The position numbers and the translations under genes were made by a program. Shown piece after piece: positions 1 through 10,489 of a stretch of 64,000 nucleotides of DNA. Each line of letters starts with the position of its first letter. The first letter of the stretch is position 1. Under the pieces are notes generated by a model. It was given only the letters and a program-made list of their open reading frames with translations, searched no databases and had not been told where the DNA came from. Source of the DNA: Berberis thunbergii (Eukaryota > Streptophyta > Magnoliopsida > Ranunculales > Berberidaceae); contig QNQO01000640.1 of assembly GCA_003290165.1 (NCBI GenBank), positions 310,001 through 374,000 of the forward strand. Reading direction: 5' to 3'.

Positions 1-151
1 TACATATAGCACCAGCAGAAACAACTCTCCTGGTAAACCTTACCTAACACCACCAGTCACTTACAATTTCAGTCAACAATATAAACAATCATTTACCTCC
101 ACCACCTATGGCAACACAAGACCTACAAATGCTATACCTCCTATTAGAAGA

Positions 152-1261
152 TTGACCCCATCACAAATGAGGGTGAGGAGGGAGAAGGGTCTCTGTTATA
201 ACTGCGAGGAGCAGTATAGGCCAGGCCACCTATGTAAACAGCAGCAGCTCTACTTTCTTATTTCAGAGAATGAATCGGTAGAAGAAGAAGCATATGAGCC
301 TACATTAGTCACAGAAAATTTGCTCCAAGATATTCCAACCGAGATGGAGGTATCCCTACATGCCATCCATGGTAGTATGGTTATTAACACACTGTTGCTT
401 AAAGGGTTGATCAAGAGGAAGTCTATATCCATATTAGTGGACACTGGCAACACACATTCGTTCATAGACCCAAGAGTGGTGAAGGACACTAAATGGCCAA
501 CCATACTTACTCCTCAGATGTTGGTCAAAGTTGCAAATAGTGACCAATTGGTTAGCAATGCTGTCTGTCAACCTTTGAAGTGGACTATGCAGGGAATACA
601 GTTTGAAGGGACTATCAAGTTACTCCCTCTAGGAGGTTATGACATGGTACTAGGCGAAGATTGGTTGAAACCCTTTGGGGATATTACACTAAACTTACAG
701 AAGTTACAACTCACCTTGAAAGTCCATGGCAAGATAGTCACCTTGCAAGGAATTTCTGATACATGTGATTTAAATATCATGGAAGGTAAGAACATTCCAA
801 AAATTATTAAGAAACATGCAAATTCCTTTTTGTGTCATCTATTTTCTATGTCTTCACCTTGTCAACAGGGTCAGCCACCACCTGTAATACAAGATTTGAT
901 TCATGAGTTCAGGAACATCTTCCAGGAACCCACTACTTTACCACCCCATAGAAACTTCAACCATCACATACCCCTAAAGTCTAGTCATCCCCCTCCTTCC
1001 CAAAACCCTTACAAGGTCCCTTATATAAAGAAATATGTGATTGAAAAATTGGTCCAGGAAATGTTAGCAGCAAGACTTATACAACATTCCCAAAGTCCTT
1101 TTGCTGCCCTAATCCTCCTAGTTCAAAAAAAAGATGGATCATGGAGATTTTGCGAAGATTATAGGAAACTCAATGACATAACCATAAAGGACAAATTTCT
1201 CATGCCTTTGATTGATGAGTTACTAGATGAGTTGCATGGAGCAACATTTTTTCCAAGTTAG
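152..1261 (+). pseudogene. gag C-terminus, aspartic protease and start of reverse transcriptase
   Basis: This open stretch begins inside gag. A zinc knuckle of the plant Ty3 type (CYNCEEQYRPGHLC) is near residues 15-28. The protease active site VDTGNTHSF follows near residue 97. The reverse transcriptase begins with a KKDGSWRFC-DYRKLN motif near residue 328. The frame ends at a stop just after the GATFF motif, where a run of T appears one base short relative to the expected family reading, so the next RT block continues in another frame. The upstream ATG is not a true start because gag continues beyond it. Confidence 0.85.
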
Positions 1262-2217
1262 ACTTGAGATCCGATTACCATCAAATACTTGTCCACCCTA
1301 CAGACATCCATAAAACCGCTTTTAAAACACACCATGGCTACTTTGAGTTTAGAGTGATGCCATTTGGTCTCACAAATGCTCCGGCATCTTTTCAAGCCTT
1401 GATGAACCAAGTCTTCAATCTTTTTTAAAAAAAAATTGTCTTTGTTTTTTTTTGATGACATCTTGGTGTATAGCCCTTCTTTCAATCTTCATTTGGGACA
1501 CTTGCACACTGTTTTTTTTATACTTAGAAAACACCAATTATCTGTCAAATCTTCTAAATGTTCTTTTGCTCAACCAAGACTTGAATATCTTGGGCACATA
1601 GTTAGTGGGCAAGGTGTAGAGGCAAATCCATGCAAAATAGAGGCAATGACAAGTAGCCAATACCCACTACGATTAAACAATTACGGGGTTTCCTTGGTCT
1701 CACAGGTTACTATTGAAAGTTCATCCAAAATTATGACCAAATTGCTCTTCCCTTGACTTCTCTCTTGAAGAATAACCCTTTTCATTGGTCCCCATTAGCT
1801 ACAATAGCTTTTACTCAATTAAAAGAAACTATGTGTAAAGCCCCTGTCTTAGCCCTTCCTGATTTTACTTCTCCTTTTATTATTGAGACCGATGCATGTA
1901 GTAGAGGTGTCAGGGCTGTTCTATCTCAGATGGGTAAACCAATTGTTTTTTTTAGTAAAGCTCTTAGCCCAAAGAACCTTACCCTGTCCACATATGAAAA
2001 GGAATTGCTTGCTATTGTAATGGCTGTCCACAGATGGAGATCTTATTTGTTGGGCTCCAAGTTTCATATCTACACTGATCACCAGAGTATCAGATACTTC
2101 CTGGCTCAGAAGGTTACTACTATGACTCAGCAGAAATGGTAGTCAAAGCTACTTGGATTCGATTATGAAATTCATTACAAAAAAAGCTCGGATAATAATG
2201 ATGCAGACTCTTTGTCG
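1262..2217 (+). pseudogene. Reverse transcriptase palm and RNase H of the same element
   Basis: After the frameshift, RT motifs resume: [13 protein letters not shown] near 1359-1397, then the FFDDILVYS catalytic motif near 1446-1472 (both active-site aspartates present) and a YLGH motif near 1585. RNase H begins near 1885 with ETDACSRGVRAVLSQ, followed by YEKELLAIVMAVHRWR and an IYTDHQS motif. A stop at about 2141 interrupts the RNase H end. Catalytic residues are still visible but the frame is broken several times, so this is a fossil copy. Confidence 0.85.
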
Positions 2218-2449
2218 AGGTGTATGAAACCTGGAATACAGTGCTTAGCCTTCTCCATGGTCAGACCACAGTGGATACTTGATATCATCATCTTTTGAGC
2301 AAAACACCCTGGCCCATCAGCTAATTCCACATTTGCTTGTTCAACCTGACTCTCACCCTCCCTTCTGATTGCAAAATGGTCTACTAAAGCACAGGCAACA
2401 GATATATATTGATCACACTGGTTCTCTTTGACAGACATTACTACAAGAG

Positions 2450-2962
2450 CTTCATAACTCAGCTCTTGGCGGCCATTCAGGAATCACCACTACAATCAAG
2501 AGGCTACAAATGTATTTCTTCTGGCAAAAAATGAAGACAACAGTTATCTCATTCATCTCTGACTGCACCACTTGTCAGAAGAACAAGAATGACTAGTCCA
2601 CCTACGGAGGCCTCCTTCAACCTCTTCCTATACCGGACCAAGCTTGGCAACACATCTCAAATTCCCAGGGCAAGACAGTGATATTAGTCATTGTGGACAA
2701 ACTCACCAAGTTTAGTCATTTCTTCTCCCTGGCACACCCATTCACTTCAACTAGTATAGTAGAATTGTTCCTACAACAAGACTATAAACTACATGGTCTG
2801 CCAGTGTCCATAGTTAATGATCGAGACAAAGTTTTTATCAGCTCTTTTTGGCAAAATTTATTCAAAGCCTTGGACACAACTCTCAACTTGAGCTCCGCAT
2901 ACCATCCTCAAACGGACGACCAAATGGAAAGTACTCATGCTTGTTTGGAATCCTACCTATGA
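2450..2962 (+). pseudogene. Integrase zinc-binding and catalytic core fragment
   Basis: The HHCC zinc-binding part is recognisable (a GGHSGITTT block and a later CTTCQKNK pair of cysteines near 2565-2590). The catalytic core follows with IVNDRDKVF and the SAYHPQTD..E block that holds the last acidic residue. A stop near 2594 and one at 2960 break it. The first catalytic aspartate is not clear in the present reading. Confidence 0.8.
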
Positions 2963-3163
2963 TGTATGACAAGTGAGATACCTTCTCAGTGGACTAAGTG
3001 GATTTATTTGGCAGAGTACTGGTTCAATACATCATACCATTCTAGTTTACAAACATCTCATTTTCAGGCGTTGTATGGGTACGCCACCCCATTAATGGCT
3101 CTACCTCTCTTAATCTAGACTACCATCTCTAATGTGCAGACTTACCTCACTTAGAGGGATCAC

Positions 3164-3590
3164 ATGCTCTCATTAATCAAAGAAAAGCTCCATTGTGCTC
3201 AAGCACGTATGAAGAATTATGCAGACAGAAGCAGAACTGAGCGTGAGTTCACTGTTGGCGACTGGGTTTACCTTTGTCTCCAGCCCTATCGCCAAACTTT
3301 AGTAAGCATCAGACGCAACCTGAAGTTATCTGCTCAATTCTATGGTCCTTTTCAGGTCATTGAACGCATAGGTGTTGTTGCCTACAAGCTAGAATTACCA
3401 CCACAGTCAAGAATCCACAATGTGTTTCATGTATCTCAGCTGAAGAAGAAGTTAGGTGCTTCTACTATTCTCACCCCCTTATTACCTCTGGTAGACCAAT
3501 CAAGGAACTTCAGGGTTGGACCAACAACCATCTTAGGCCGCAAGCTGATCCCTCGACACAATAAGGCCATCACATAAGTGCTAGTTCAGT
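3164..3590 (+). pseudogene. Integrase C-terminal region with chromodomain-like remnant
   Basis: The translated segment has the family's [26 protein letters not shown] and [12 protein letters not shown] motifs, followed by a NKAIT-stop-VLVQW remnant that resembles the start of a chromodomain. A stop at about 3575 separates the two parts. It is the last coding part of the same Ty3 copy. Confidence 0.75.
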
Positions 3591-4735
3591 GGCCGCAAGC
3601 ATTAGTGATTGGTATGATCGGTTTAACTCATAATGAGGAATCTCATTATTCTTTTCTAGAGGACAATTTGTGGGGTTGTGTTCATCATTAGCTTGTTTAG
3701 GTTTTCGATTCATGTTTTATGACGTGGGTGTTTAACTATATAAAGAAGTTTTCCTTGGTTTGTTCTTCAACCTTGTAGTGTGTACTGATACAAGACCATT
3801 GTTAGATTCTAATGTGATCCACAGTGCTGTATCAAACTAGAGAAGACGAGACCAAAGCAACAATCAAACTTTGTACAAGAAAGATATGACACCCAATTAT
3901 TTGTTTCCAAGTTTTGAAATGCTTAAAATTGATTAAAAACTTAGATTATTTCATCTAGCTTGATTTTTAGGGTGCCAACACTCGTAATGTCCTGCATTCT
4001 TATAAAATAGTATCAACTTCAATTAGAAACAAAAATGTCTACAGTAACTTTATCTATACTGTCACGACCGTGACTTTCAAATTCAAAATGGGTTACAACC
4101 CTTCCCAAGCTCCGTGAGCAAGAGACCTTGTTTCATCTTACAACTTCAATAATCCATCTTTGTTCTTCTTCCCCCTATTTAACTATTGTAAACATAACAA
4201 CTTGTGAAAAGGTCCAACTGGTGAACACCATGTGTGTGGCTCAGATGATCCTAACTTAATCACTAAAATACTTCTGGTTTGAACATTTGATTTTGGCACC
4301 TTAATTTCACACTACTACTCCTTCCCCCATTTTGTTTGAAGGGACTTGATGGTTTCCAGATATTGTTGAGTGCTCATATGTGCATTCAACGATCACAGAC
4401 CTACCTTTCTTTGCCTCTAAGGCGCGTGAATATGCTTAGATTATTTTTTTACGGTTTATCGGATGGATGCTTATCTATTGTGTTTTCACTCGAACGACTT
4501 GTGATATGTGCCGCTTACGTCAGCTCATTACTTATTTTTTGTTTGATTATTTATGTGACTTGTTGGACTTATCAATGACGTCAAATGGCCTATAAAAATG
4601 CATATAATGTTGAAACCATGTGCCTTAATACTTATTATGAACAAAATTTTGAAATAACATTTTCGATCTATCTTGTGAAATTCATGAAAATTTGGGATGT
4701 CGTTTATTAGGAGATCTAGTGAGCCATAGTGCAAA
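3591..4735. other. Non-coding stretch after the Ty3 copy, possible 3' LTR remnant
   Basis: A purine-rich segment and TGTGTTCATC near 3660-3690 could be a polypurine tract and LTR start, and a TATATAAAG box is at about 3739. No matching second LTR exists in the window, so borders cannot be set. The rest is AT-rich sequence without a convincing gene. Confidence 0.35.
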
Positions 4736-5098
4736 GGGTTGTTATTTACATTTTCAATGTGCCTAATTAGGCACATTTCACATTGGGTACAATTTTTTTT
4801 TGCATAATTACACATTGGGTACAAAATTAGATCTTGACAAATTGTTTAATGATGCAAATACCCACATTAAAGGAGCATGCGACTTGAACGGGGTATCCAA
4901 AGTGCAATTATAACAAAAACATAGGTACCCATAATGCAAAATACTAATGAGCTTGTTAGGGGTATTTTGGTCTGACCTTGGTTAGCGTTGTTGAACTAAT
5001 GGTCGAGACCCAATTCATACCCAAGGTGTAATTATGCAAAATTTTTACATCCAATATGAAATACGCCTAATTATGTGTACCCAAAATGTAAATAACCC
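4736..5098. mobile_element. MULE-type MITE, 363 bp, 9-bp target duplication
   Basis: The two ends are inverted repeats of about 90 bp (GGGTTGTTATTTACATTTT at the left; the reverse complement of the right end reads GGGTTATTTACATTTTGGG). Flanks are TAGTGCAAA (4727-4735) and TAATGCAAA (5099-5107), a 9-bp duplication with one mismatch. A 9-bp duplication and long terminal inverted repeats fit a Mutator-like non-autonomous element. There is no open frame of note. Confidence 0.75.
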
Positions 5099-5301
5099 TA
5101 ATGCAAAAATGAATAATAGTTGGCAACACAAATTAGCAAGTAAACAATGTTCATGTACCCTTCTCAACCCCTTGTGGTCACACTTCTTTTGAGTTGTTCA
5201 TTTGTTATTGGGCAAAATATTATGTTGAGGCTTGTACCACTTATTTCCTTTTCCTGGAAAACACCACATCTGATGCTAATGATATGTTCAATAATGTGCA
5301 G

Positions 5302-5442
5302 GTAAGGCTAGGCAAGAATGGTGTGGAGAAGGTACTAGGATTGGGTCACCTATATGACTTTGAAAAGCAAGGATTGGAAAATCTCAAGTCTGAACTTGCA
5401 TCATCTATTGAGAAATGGATCAAGTTTGCCAATTCCAGCTAA
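5302..5442 (+). pseudogene. Malate dehydrogenase last-exon fragment (mitochondrial/glyoxysomal type)
   Basis: The 46 codons to the stop match the conserved C-terminus of plant NAD-malate dehydrogenase: [15 protein letters not shown], then [11 protein letters not shown] and [12 protein letters not shown] polypyrimidine-poor TGTGCAG stands directly before the first codon and would serve as the acceptor of the last intron. No other part of the enzyme (nucleotide-binding GAAGGIG region, active-site His) is found nearby, so this is a gene fragment. It abuts the left arm of the hairpin at 5481. That it was carried in by duplication or a transposon is inference. Confidence 0.75.
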
Positions 5443-5480
5443 TGGAAATTTTTTACTATTTCGTTCTAGGTTTTTCAACA

Positions 5481-6103
5481 TGTATGTGCATTTTAGGATT
5501 TCATCATAGTTTTACGTTAGCTCTATGCTTATTCTTGACTGGTGCCACTCATTGGAGTGGAATTGTCACTCCGGCTATTTTAACTAGGCTTTGTTGTTTT
5601 ATTCTGAAGCAATGTCATCACCATATAATATTTGCTTGTTTAGCAATGAGATACATAAAACCAAATGCAGGTATTTACACTTACCTCTTCTTTAACTTGT
5701 GATACACTGTCTGAAGGCGATGGTTTCACATCAGTGTAATCAGTTGTGTGGGCGCAATCTTCGGAAACAACTAATTACATGTTCATATTTCATATTGTTG
5801 TTTCAGAAGATTGCGCCCACACAATTGATTACACTGCTGTGAAACCATCGCCTTCAAACAATGTATCACAAGTTAAAGAAGAAGTAGGTGTAAATGTCTG
5901 CATTTGGTTTTATGTATCTCATTACTAAACAAGCAAATATAAATTATATGGTGATGACATTGCCTGAGAATAAAACAACAAAACCTAGTTAAAATAGTCG
6001 GAGTGACAATTCCACTCCAATGAGTGGCACCGGTCAAGAATAAGCACTCTGGACATATTAGAGCTACGGTAAAACTATGATGAAATCCTAAAATCCACAT
6101 ACA
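5481..6103. repeat. Long inverted repeat (arms ~291 and ~307 bp, ~25-nt loop) containing exon 2 of the copy A locus
   Basis: The left arm (5481-5771) is the reverse complement of the right arm (5797-6103) with only scattered mismatches and one ~15-bp insertion in the right arm. The loop is about 25 nt (5772-5796). Both arms contain the exon-2 sequence of the two-TM gene family, plus flanking intron. A transcript across it would fold into a long near-perfect hairpin. Neither arm is a simple transposon terminus: no target duplication is seen at the outer ends. Confidence 0.9.
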
Positions 6104-6184
6104 ATTCCACTCCAATGAGTTGCTATCTTACTTGTCATAATTGGTTATGTCTTGGCCGTGGTCTTCATCCTCCAGCAAGATTGA
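5808..6184 (+). pseudogene. Copy A of the two-TM protein gene: exon 2 and the 3' end of exon 4 only
   Basis: Exon 2 is at about 5808-5883, bounded by TTTCAG and GTAGGT, and reads EDCAHTIDYTAVKPSPSNNV. The sequence then jumps from intron 2 at about 6118 straight into the last ~65 bp of exon 4 (VAILLVIIGYVLAVVFILQQ, stop at about 6184). Exon 1, exon 3 and the first three quarters of exon 4 are missing. It cannot encode the protein; compare the complete copy at 10729-12029. Confidence 0.8.
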
Positions 6185-8275
6185 TATTATATTGTTTGCG
6201 ATACATGTTGTTTGATGTATTTGAAACTTCCAGCTTTGTATTAAGTTGTCTATTGTTTGCGACATTTGTTGTTTGATGTATCTGAAACTTTAAGCTTTGT
6301 ATTGAGTTATCTATTGTTTGGGACATATGTTTGATGTTTTTGAAACTTTCAACTTTGTATTGAGTTATCTGATGTTTATGATATTGTTCCATCTATTAAA
6401 ATAACCAATAAATTTCCGTTGAATTTGAAGTAGTTCAGGTTTCATAGTTCAGTCTTTGTTATATTTTTTCAGCGAGAGATTGATTTGTTGTTTCTTGCAT
6501 TTCTACTCTGTGGCCCATCATTTCCCTTTCAAATTTTGATTTTTTCAATTATTTTCTTTGAATTGCACTTAGTTACTAGATCAATGTTTATGTGATTCAG
6601 TTATTATTTTCAATTATCGATTGTTTATGCTATTAAGTTATTTAAACATAAATATATAGTGTGAAAGATGCCAGCATTTCCCGACAAAGGCACTAGTGGG
6701 ATATTCCAAAGCCAACTTCCGGTTGAATTGAAAGTTTAATATCCCATTGGGTTAGCCATTGATCAAGGAAGACACATTACACTTGAGCTCCCCAACTGAC
6801 CCACTAGAGAGGACCAAACAACAACTAGGGAAGGACATTCAAAGAAAATATGTGGAAGCTATTCATGAGCAAAAGTCTTAACCAATAAGTTAGCTTATGG
6901 AAATGGTTGATTGTTCCACATAATATAGTGTGAGAAGACAACATTAGGGTTGAACATGAATGTCTCAACCCCTCTCACATTTCTCAGGTTATAGCACTTT
7001 CAGATTAAGTAACTTGAACAATCTAACCAACGAAGGGAGTTCCCAATCAAAATGCCTTTGTAAAAAAACAAGTCCCAGATGTGATCGCCTCAGAATCAAC
7101 AAAACTTTGAGCAATGGGACCTTACTTTTAGGAGAAACTCTGAAAAATGTCATTGGACTCCTTCCAAGGGACGGCCAATTGCCCAGTTACCAATCCGAAA
7201 ATTGATTTGATCTCCCTAGCCAACTTTGAACCCTCTTGAATGATCGATTCAAGTTATTTCTTTGTTGTTGTTTGACATTATGCATTGAAGCGCCACTCCA
7301 TGTGTCAGGTCTTGAGTCAACTCATTTTAAAAACCGTCTAAAAAAACATCATCTACAATTAACATACACCCAAACCCTTTTCTTGATGAAGGGAATCACT
7401 TAATTCTTCATCACACATATAACAAGTGTTGCTTCTACGGATCTGGGGAATCTTGTGAGTTTTGACTATATTTTCTCTTGGCAACCTTGTAGCCTCTTGG
7501 ACACTTGTCTGTCACCTTAAGTTTTCTTTGCAAGCATCCCAATAGCTGACTTTACCTAAGTATTTGTCTTGCTGATTAAAAGTATAAAAAGACGATAGAT
7601 AGATAATCTTTTGGTTCCCCCTTTTTGTGGAGGTATTTATGGCATCATTTCTAATGCATACATAAACTAACAAGTTAACTTGTGTAATTAGTTTCTACAA
7701 AAGGTGGGATAACTCTCAGCACTTGGGACAACGGGGAAAAGGGCCACTGCAGGGGGTGGCACCACCTTGAAATGTAACTTGCAAGCTGGAGCTCAGGATC
7801 TAAACGCAAACACTAAGAAACACTACTAAATAATAATCGTATGTGTTAGGGTGGAGGTGTTAAAAAGAGGGTTGCTACTGGTAGGATGGATCTGAACTTA
7901 AACTGTATGCAGAAGTGAATCAAAATGACACCATCGCAAGAGCTATTAGTAAATGCCAAGCTTTGTAATGAAAGTACCATCTGTGCAGTTTGGCACTGAT
8001 ATGTCAATGCAAGAAGAGATTTGAGTATTTGACACAATTGTGTAGTAACTATACAAGGATCTCTGGTGCAGGTAAGTACTAGTGTAATGCTCATGCCGCT
8101 ATGTAAATAGTAGCTCAGTTATTACTAATCACATGTTCTTTTTGGCTCTGCACATTTTTATTAGTAATGAAGTAGGAAATGCAAGTACATATGATTTATA
8201 GGATCATAATTTACTGTTCAGTCAATCATTAAGCAGGCATTCCACTGTATTTGTATCTTTCCCATGACCTCAGAT
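6185..8275 (+). repeat. 3' flank of copy A, duplicated at 18106-21450
   Basis: Long blocks match copy C in the same order and direction: 6185-6650 with 18106-18440, 6660-7200 with 18440-19120, and 7440-8275 with 20592-21450. Between 7200 and 7440 copy C instead has about 1.4 kb, partly a hAT-like insertion. Part of the start also matches copy B in reverse (10490-10730). No conserved reading frame survives in the comparisons, so I regard this as non-coding duplicated DNA. Confidence 0.8.
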
Positions 8276-9226
8276 TTCTTGATGTCCTTGTTATTTGTTG
8301 ATTCTTTTATCTCTCGCTTTTGCTTTGCAATCATGTCTAGCTTCAAAGTTTTGAGTGGCGATATTTTTTATGCTTGTGAAGCTTTCTTTTCGCCTAAGCG
8401 GGCGATGCATGCGACTTTGGATAACATTCGTCACGATTATTCGTTGTCGGGCGATCTAAAAATCATTCTCCCCGAAGAGGGCGATAGTTTTTGTCGTCCA
8501 AAGCATTGTTATACCGTTCTGTATCCTAGTATGTTCCATTCTGGCTTTAGGCTTTAGGCTTTCAGCTCTTGAGATCGTCTCAGAGTACCTAGATTTTGCA
8601 GGCATCGCTTCCGCCCAACTGGTTCTTAACAGTTGGAAAGTGATGATTGTGACCTTAGCAAGGGGCTATCGCATCTGGTATCTCCATGAATGCCAGGGTT
8701 GCATTCCTTGGTGGGGTTTAGTGTAAATGTTAACTGCACCCGTTGTCTTCGCTCTCCATCTTATTTTAATGGTCTACGAAAGGAGTACGGAGGTTGGCTG
8801 AAACCTTAGTTTTATACGTCCAATGCCTCCAACTATTTTAAGTTGCACGAAAATCAGATTCTACGATCATTCTGAAAGCCTAAGAGAGTCGAGTTGTCGC
8901 TATCGTTGGAAGAACAAGAATTCTGTAGTCATTTTGACAAGCTTCCCCGAGTCTCGGTGGAAGATTTCCTTACTACGGATGCCATTATCCATTGTGGCTT
9001 GTATTTGTCGAGTGATGCAGGTCACGCAAAGCCTATTGTAGGTCGTGCTTTGGAGGTGACTGTTGCACGTGCTAGTGATGTGGATGTCGGTCGCAAATAG
9101 AATTCTGTTAACGAACCCGCAGGCCGACTTGCTTCTGTTGTTGTCAGATGTTCTAGGAGTGTTAGTTCGATTGCTAGAAAGAGAAAATTTCCAAGCCTCC
9201 CAACCCATCTAAGTGTAGGCAATTAG
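8276..9226 (+). pseudogene. Putative gypsy-type gag/Transposase_28-like remnant
   Basis: Forward-frame translation gives blocks such as FKVLSGDIFYACEAFFSP, GDLKIILPEEGD and HSGFRLPLSALEIV, which resemble the N-terminal part of the plant protein family annotated as putative gypsy-type transposon (Transposase_28). The blocks fall in several frames, with a frameshift near 8555 and stops near 8633 and 8720. A second open piece (8894-9100) reads SLSLEEQEFCSHFDKL. The base composition is less AT-rich than the flanks, consistent with insertion. The family call is by motif memory only. Confidence 0.5.
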
Positions 9227-10394
9227 TCATGGCTATGTGACGACTCCTCCTTACTTGATGTTGGATTATTCACTCCAACAATTCCCCAATAATCTCCACA
9301 TTTGGCGCGAATTTTCACACATCCTACAATCCATCCACTTGGTCTACAACATCTCGAAGTACGCCTCCTCCTCGAGTATCATGCTTAACCACGATTTTGT
9401 GGGTATCATTCGGAGTACGAGTTCGACTATTCTTGGCGTTGTTGGCTCTACCTAGTCGCAACCACCACACTAACTCCACCTCGTCCAAACTTGTAGGATA
9501 CCACATTGGCAAGGATCCGGAGCCTAATCTAGATCATTCATCTGGCGGACTGCGCACATGTGATGCTCCACCTGGTTCGCTACCATGGGCCTGATCCCAT
9601 AAACAATGTGTCGCCTACACCTCCACCCCGCCGAACCGTCGGCTCTGATACCACTTGTTAGCGCTAGGCAAGTGTCAGGACTAGTACCATTGGTTAGGGA
9701 AATTAAGGTTCAGAGGCCTTTCAAGACTTTCCTAATGGTCTCAAAACTCAATATTCCCTTTTGAAAAGTGCCCAAATGCTTAACATCTATATTATAGGGG
9801 GAAGGTTTGAGCTCTTGACTGTGAGGACGTGTTGCCTCCATTGCATAGTCGGGCCAGACTGTACCGCTAGCATTTTTATTGTTTTCTTTACATTGTTTTT
9901 CAACTTCAAACTTGTATTTCCATCGATCGATAGCATCGAACTAGTCTTGAGCAACGCCCTTCCGAACGTTCCTCCCCATTGTAATCTATTGAATGTGAAT
10001 GAGAGCTTTTACTGACTATTGTGCATTGTTATATTGTTTACAGATTGATATTGTGCATTCTCAAGTTAATATTTGTGCCTGTCAAAGTAACTACTCATAG
10101 GCTTACTAGTGAATTGGATTGCTAGTGCCGCACGGATTACTAGTCCGTGACAGCAAGTGTGCGCACCTTGGTTCACTATACATAACAACGATATTGTCCC
10201 CATCTCAAACACCACTATATCGGGTCTTTTATACATAAAAAAGGAAAATTTTGTTACAATAGAACCAGAAGTGATGTTGATTATTCAAGAATCGAATTGT
10301 GTCGATCGTGGGATAGTATTGAGAAATAGGAAACTTCCTTATAAACCTTAGTGACGACTATTCTTTACTTGCTGTGAGACTATTCAAACCAACA
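9221..10394 (-). mobile_element. TRIM-like non-autonomous LTR retroelement
   Basis: On the minus strand a 739-bp LTR (10394 down to 9656) starts TGTTGGTTTGAATAG and ends GCGCTAACA. Two bases later comes TGGTATCAGAGC, the usual plant initiator-Met tRNA primer binding site (9642-9653). After only ~375 bp of internal sequence, a purine-rich stretch is followed at 9280 by TGTTGGAGTGAATAATCC, which matches the LTR start and continues to AGTCGTCAC before diverging or being truncated near 9221. The internal part is too short for proteins, which fits a TRIM. The truncated 3' LTR prevents a target-duplication test. Confidence 0.7.
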
Positions 10395-10489
10395 CTTTTC
10401 CAACAATATTGTGTTTAACTACCAACCACCAGACTTTTAACATATGTATGATTTAATGTAGATAATGTAAAAAAATTAAATCAATCTCT

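Larger units (their letters stand above)
1..3590 (+). mobile_element. Decayed Ty3/gypsy LTR retrotransposon, 5' part beyond window edge
   Basis: The order of domains read across all three forward frames is gag zinc knuckle, aspartic protease, reverse transcriptase, RNase H, integrase and an integrase C-terminal/chromodomain-like tail, which is the Ty3/gypsy order (integrase after RNase H). The reading frame is broken by at least one frameshift near 1250 and by in-frame stops near 1427, 2141, 2594, 2960 and 3116, so it cannot make a full polyprotein. No 5' LTR or primer binding site is inside the window, since the copy starts in gag at base 1. The tail with a conserved FHVSQL-type motif and a residual LVQW motif suggests a chromovirus-like lineage. 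The family assignment is from motif order; the lineage is an inference. Confidence 0.92.

Noticed and set aside
5746..5928. 60-codon frame inside the hairpin
   Set aside because: It crosses a splice acceptor and donor of the copy A exon 2, so it is intron plus exon read-through.
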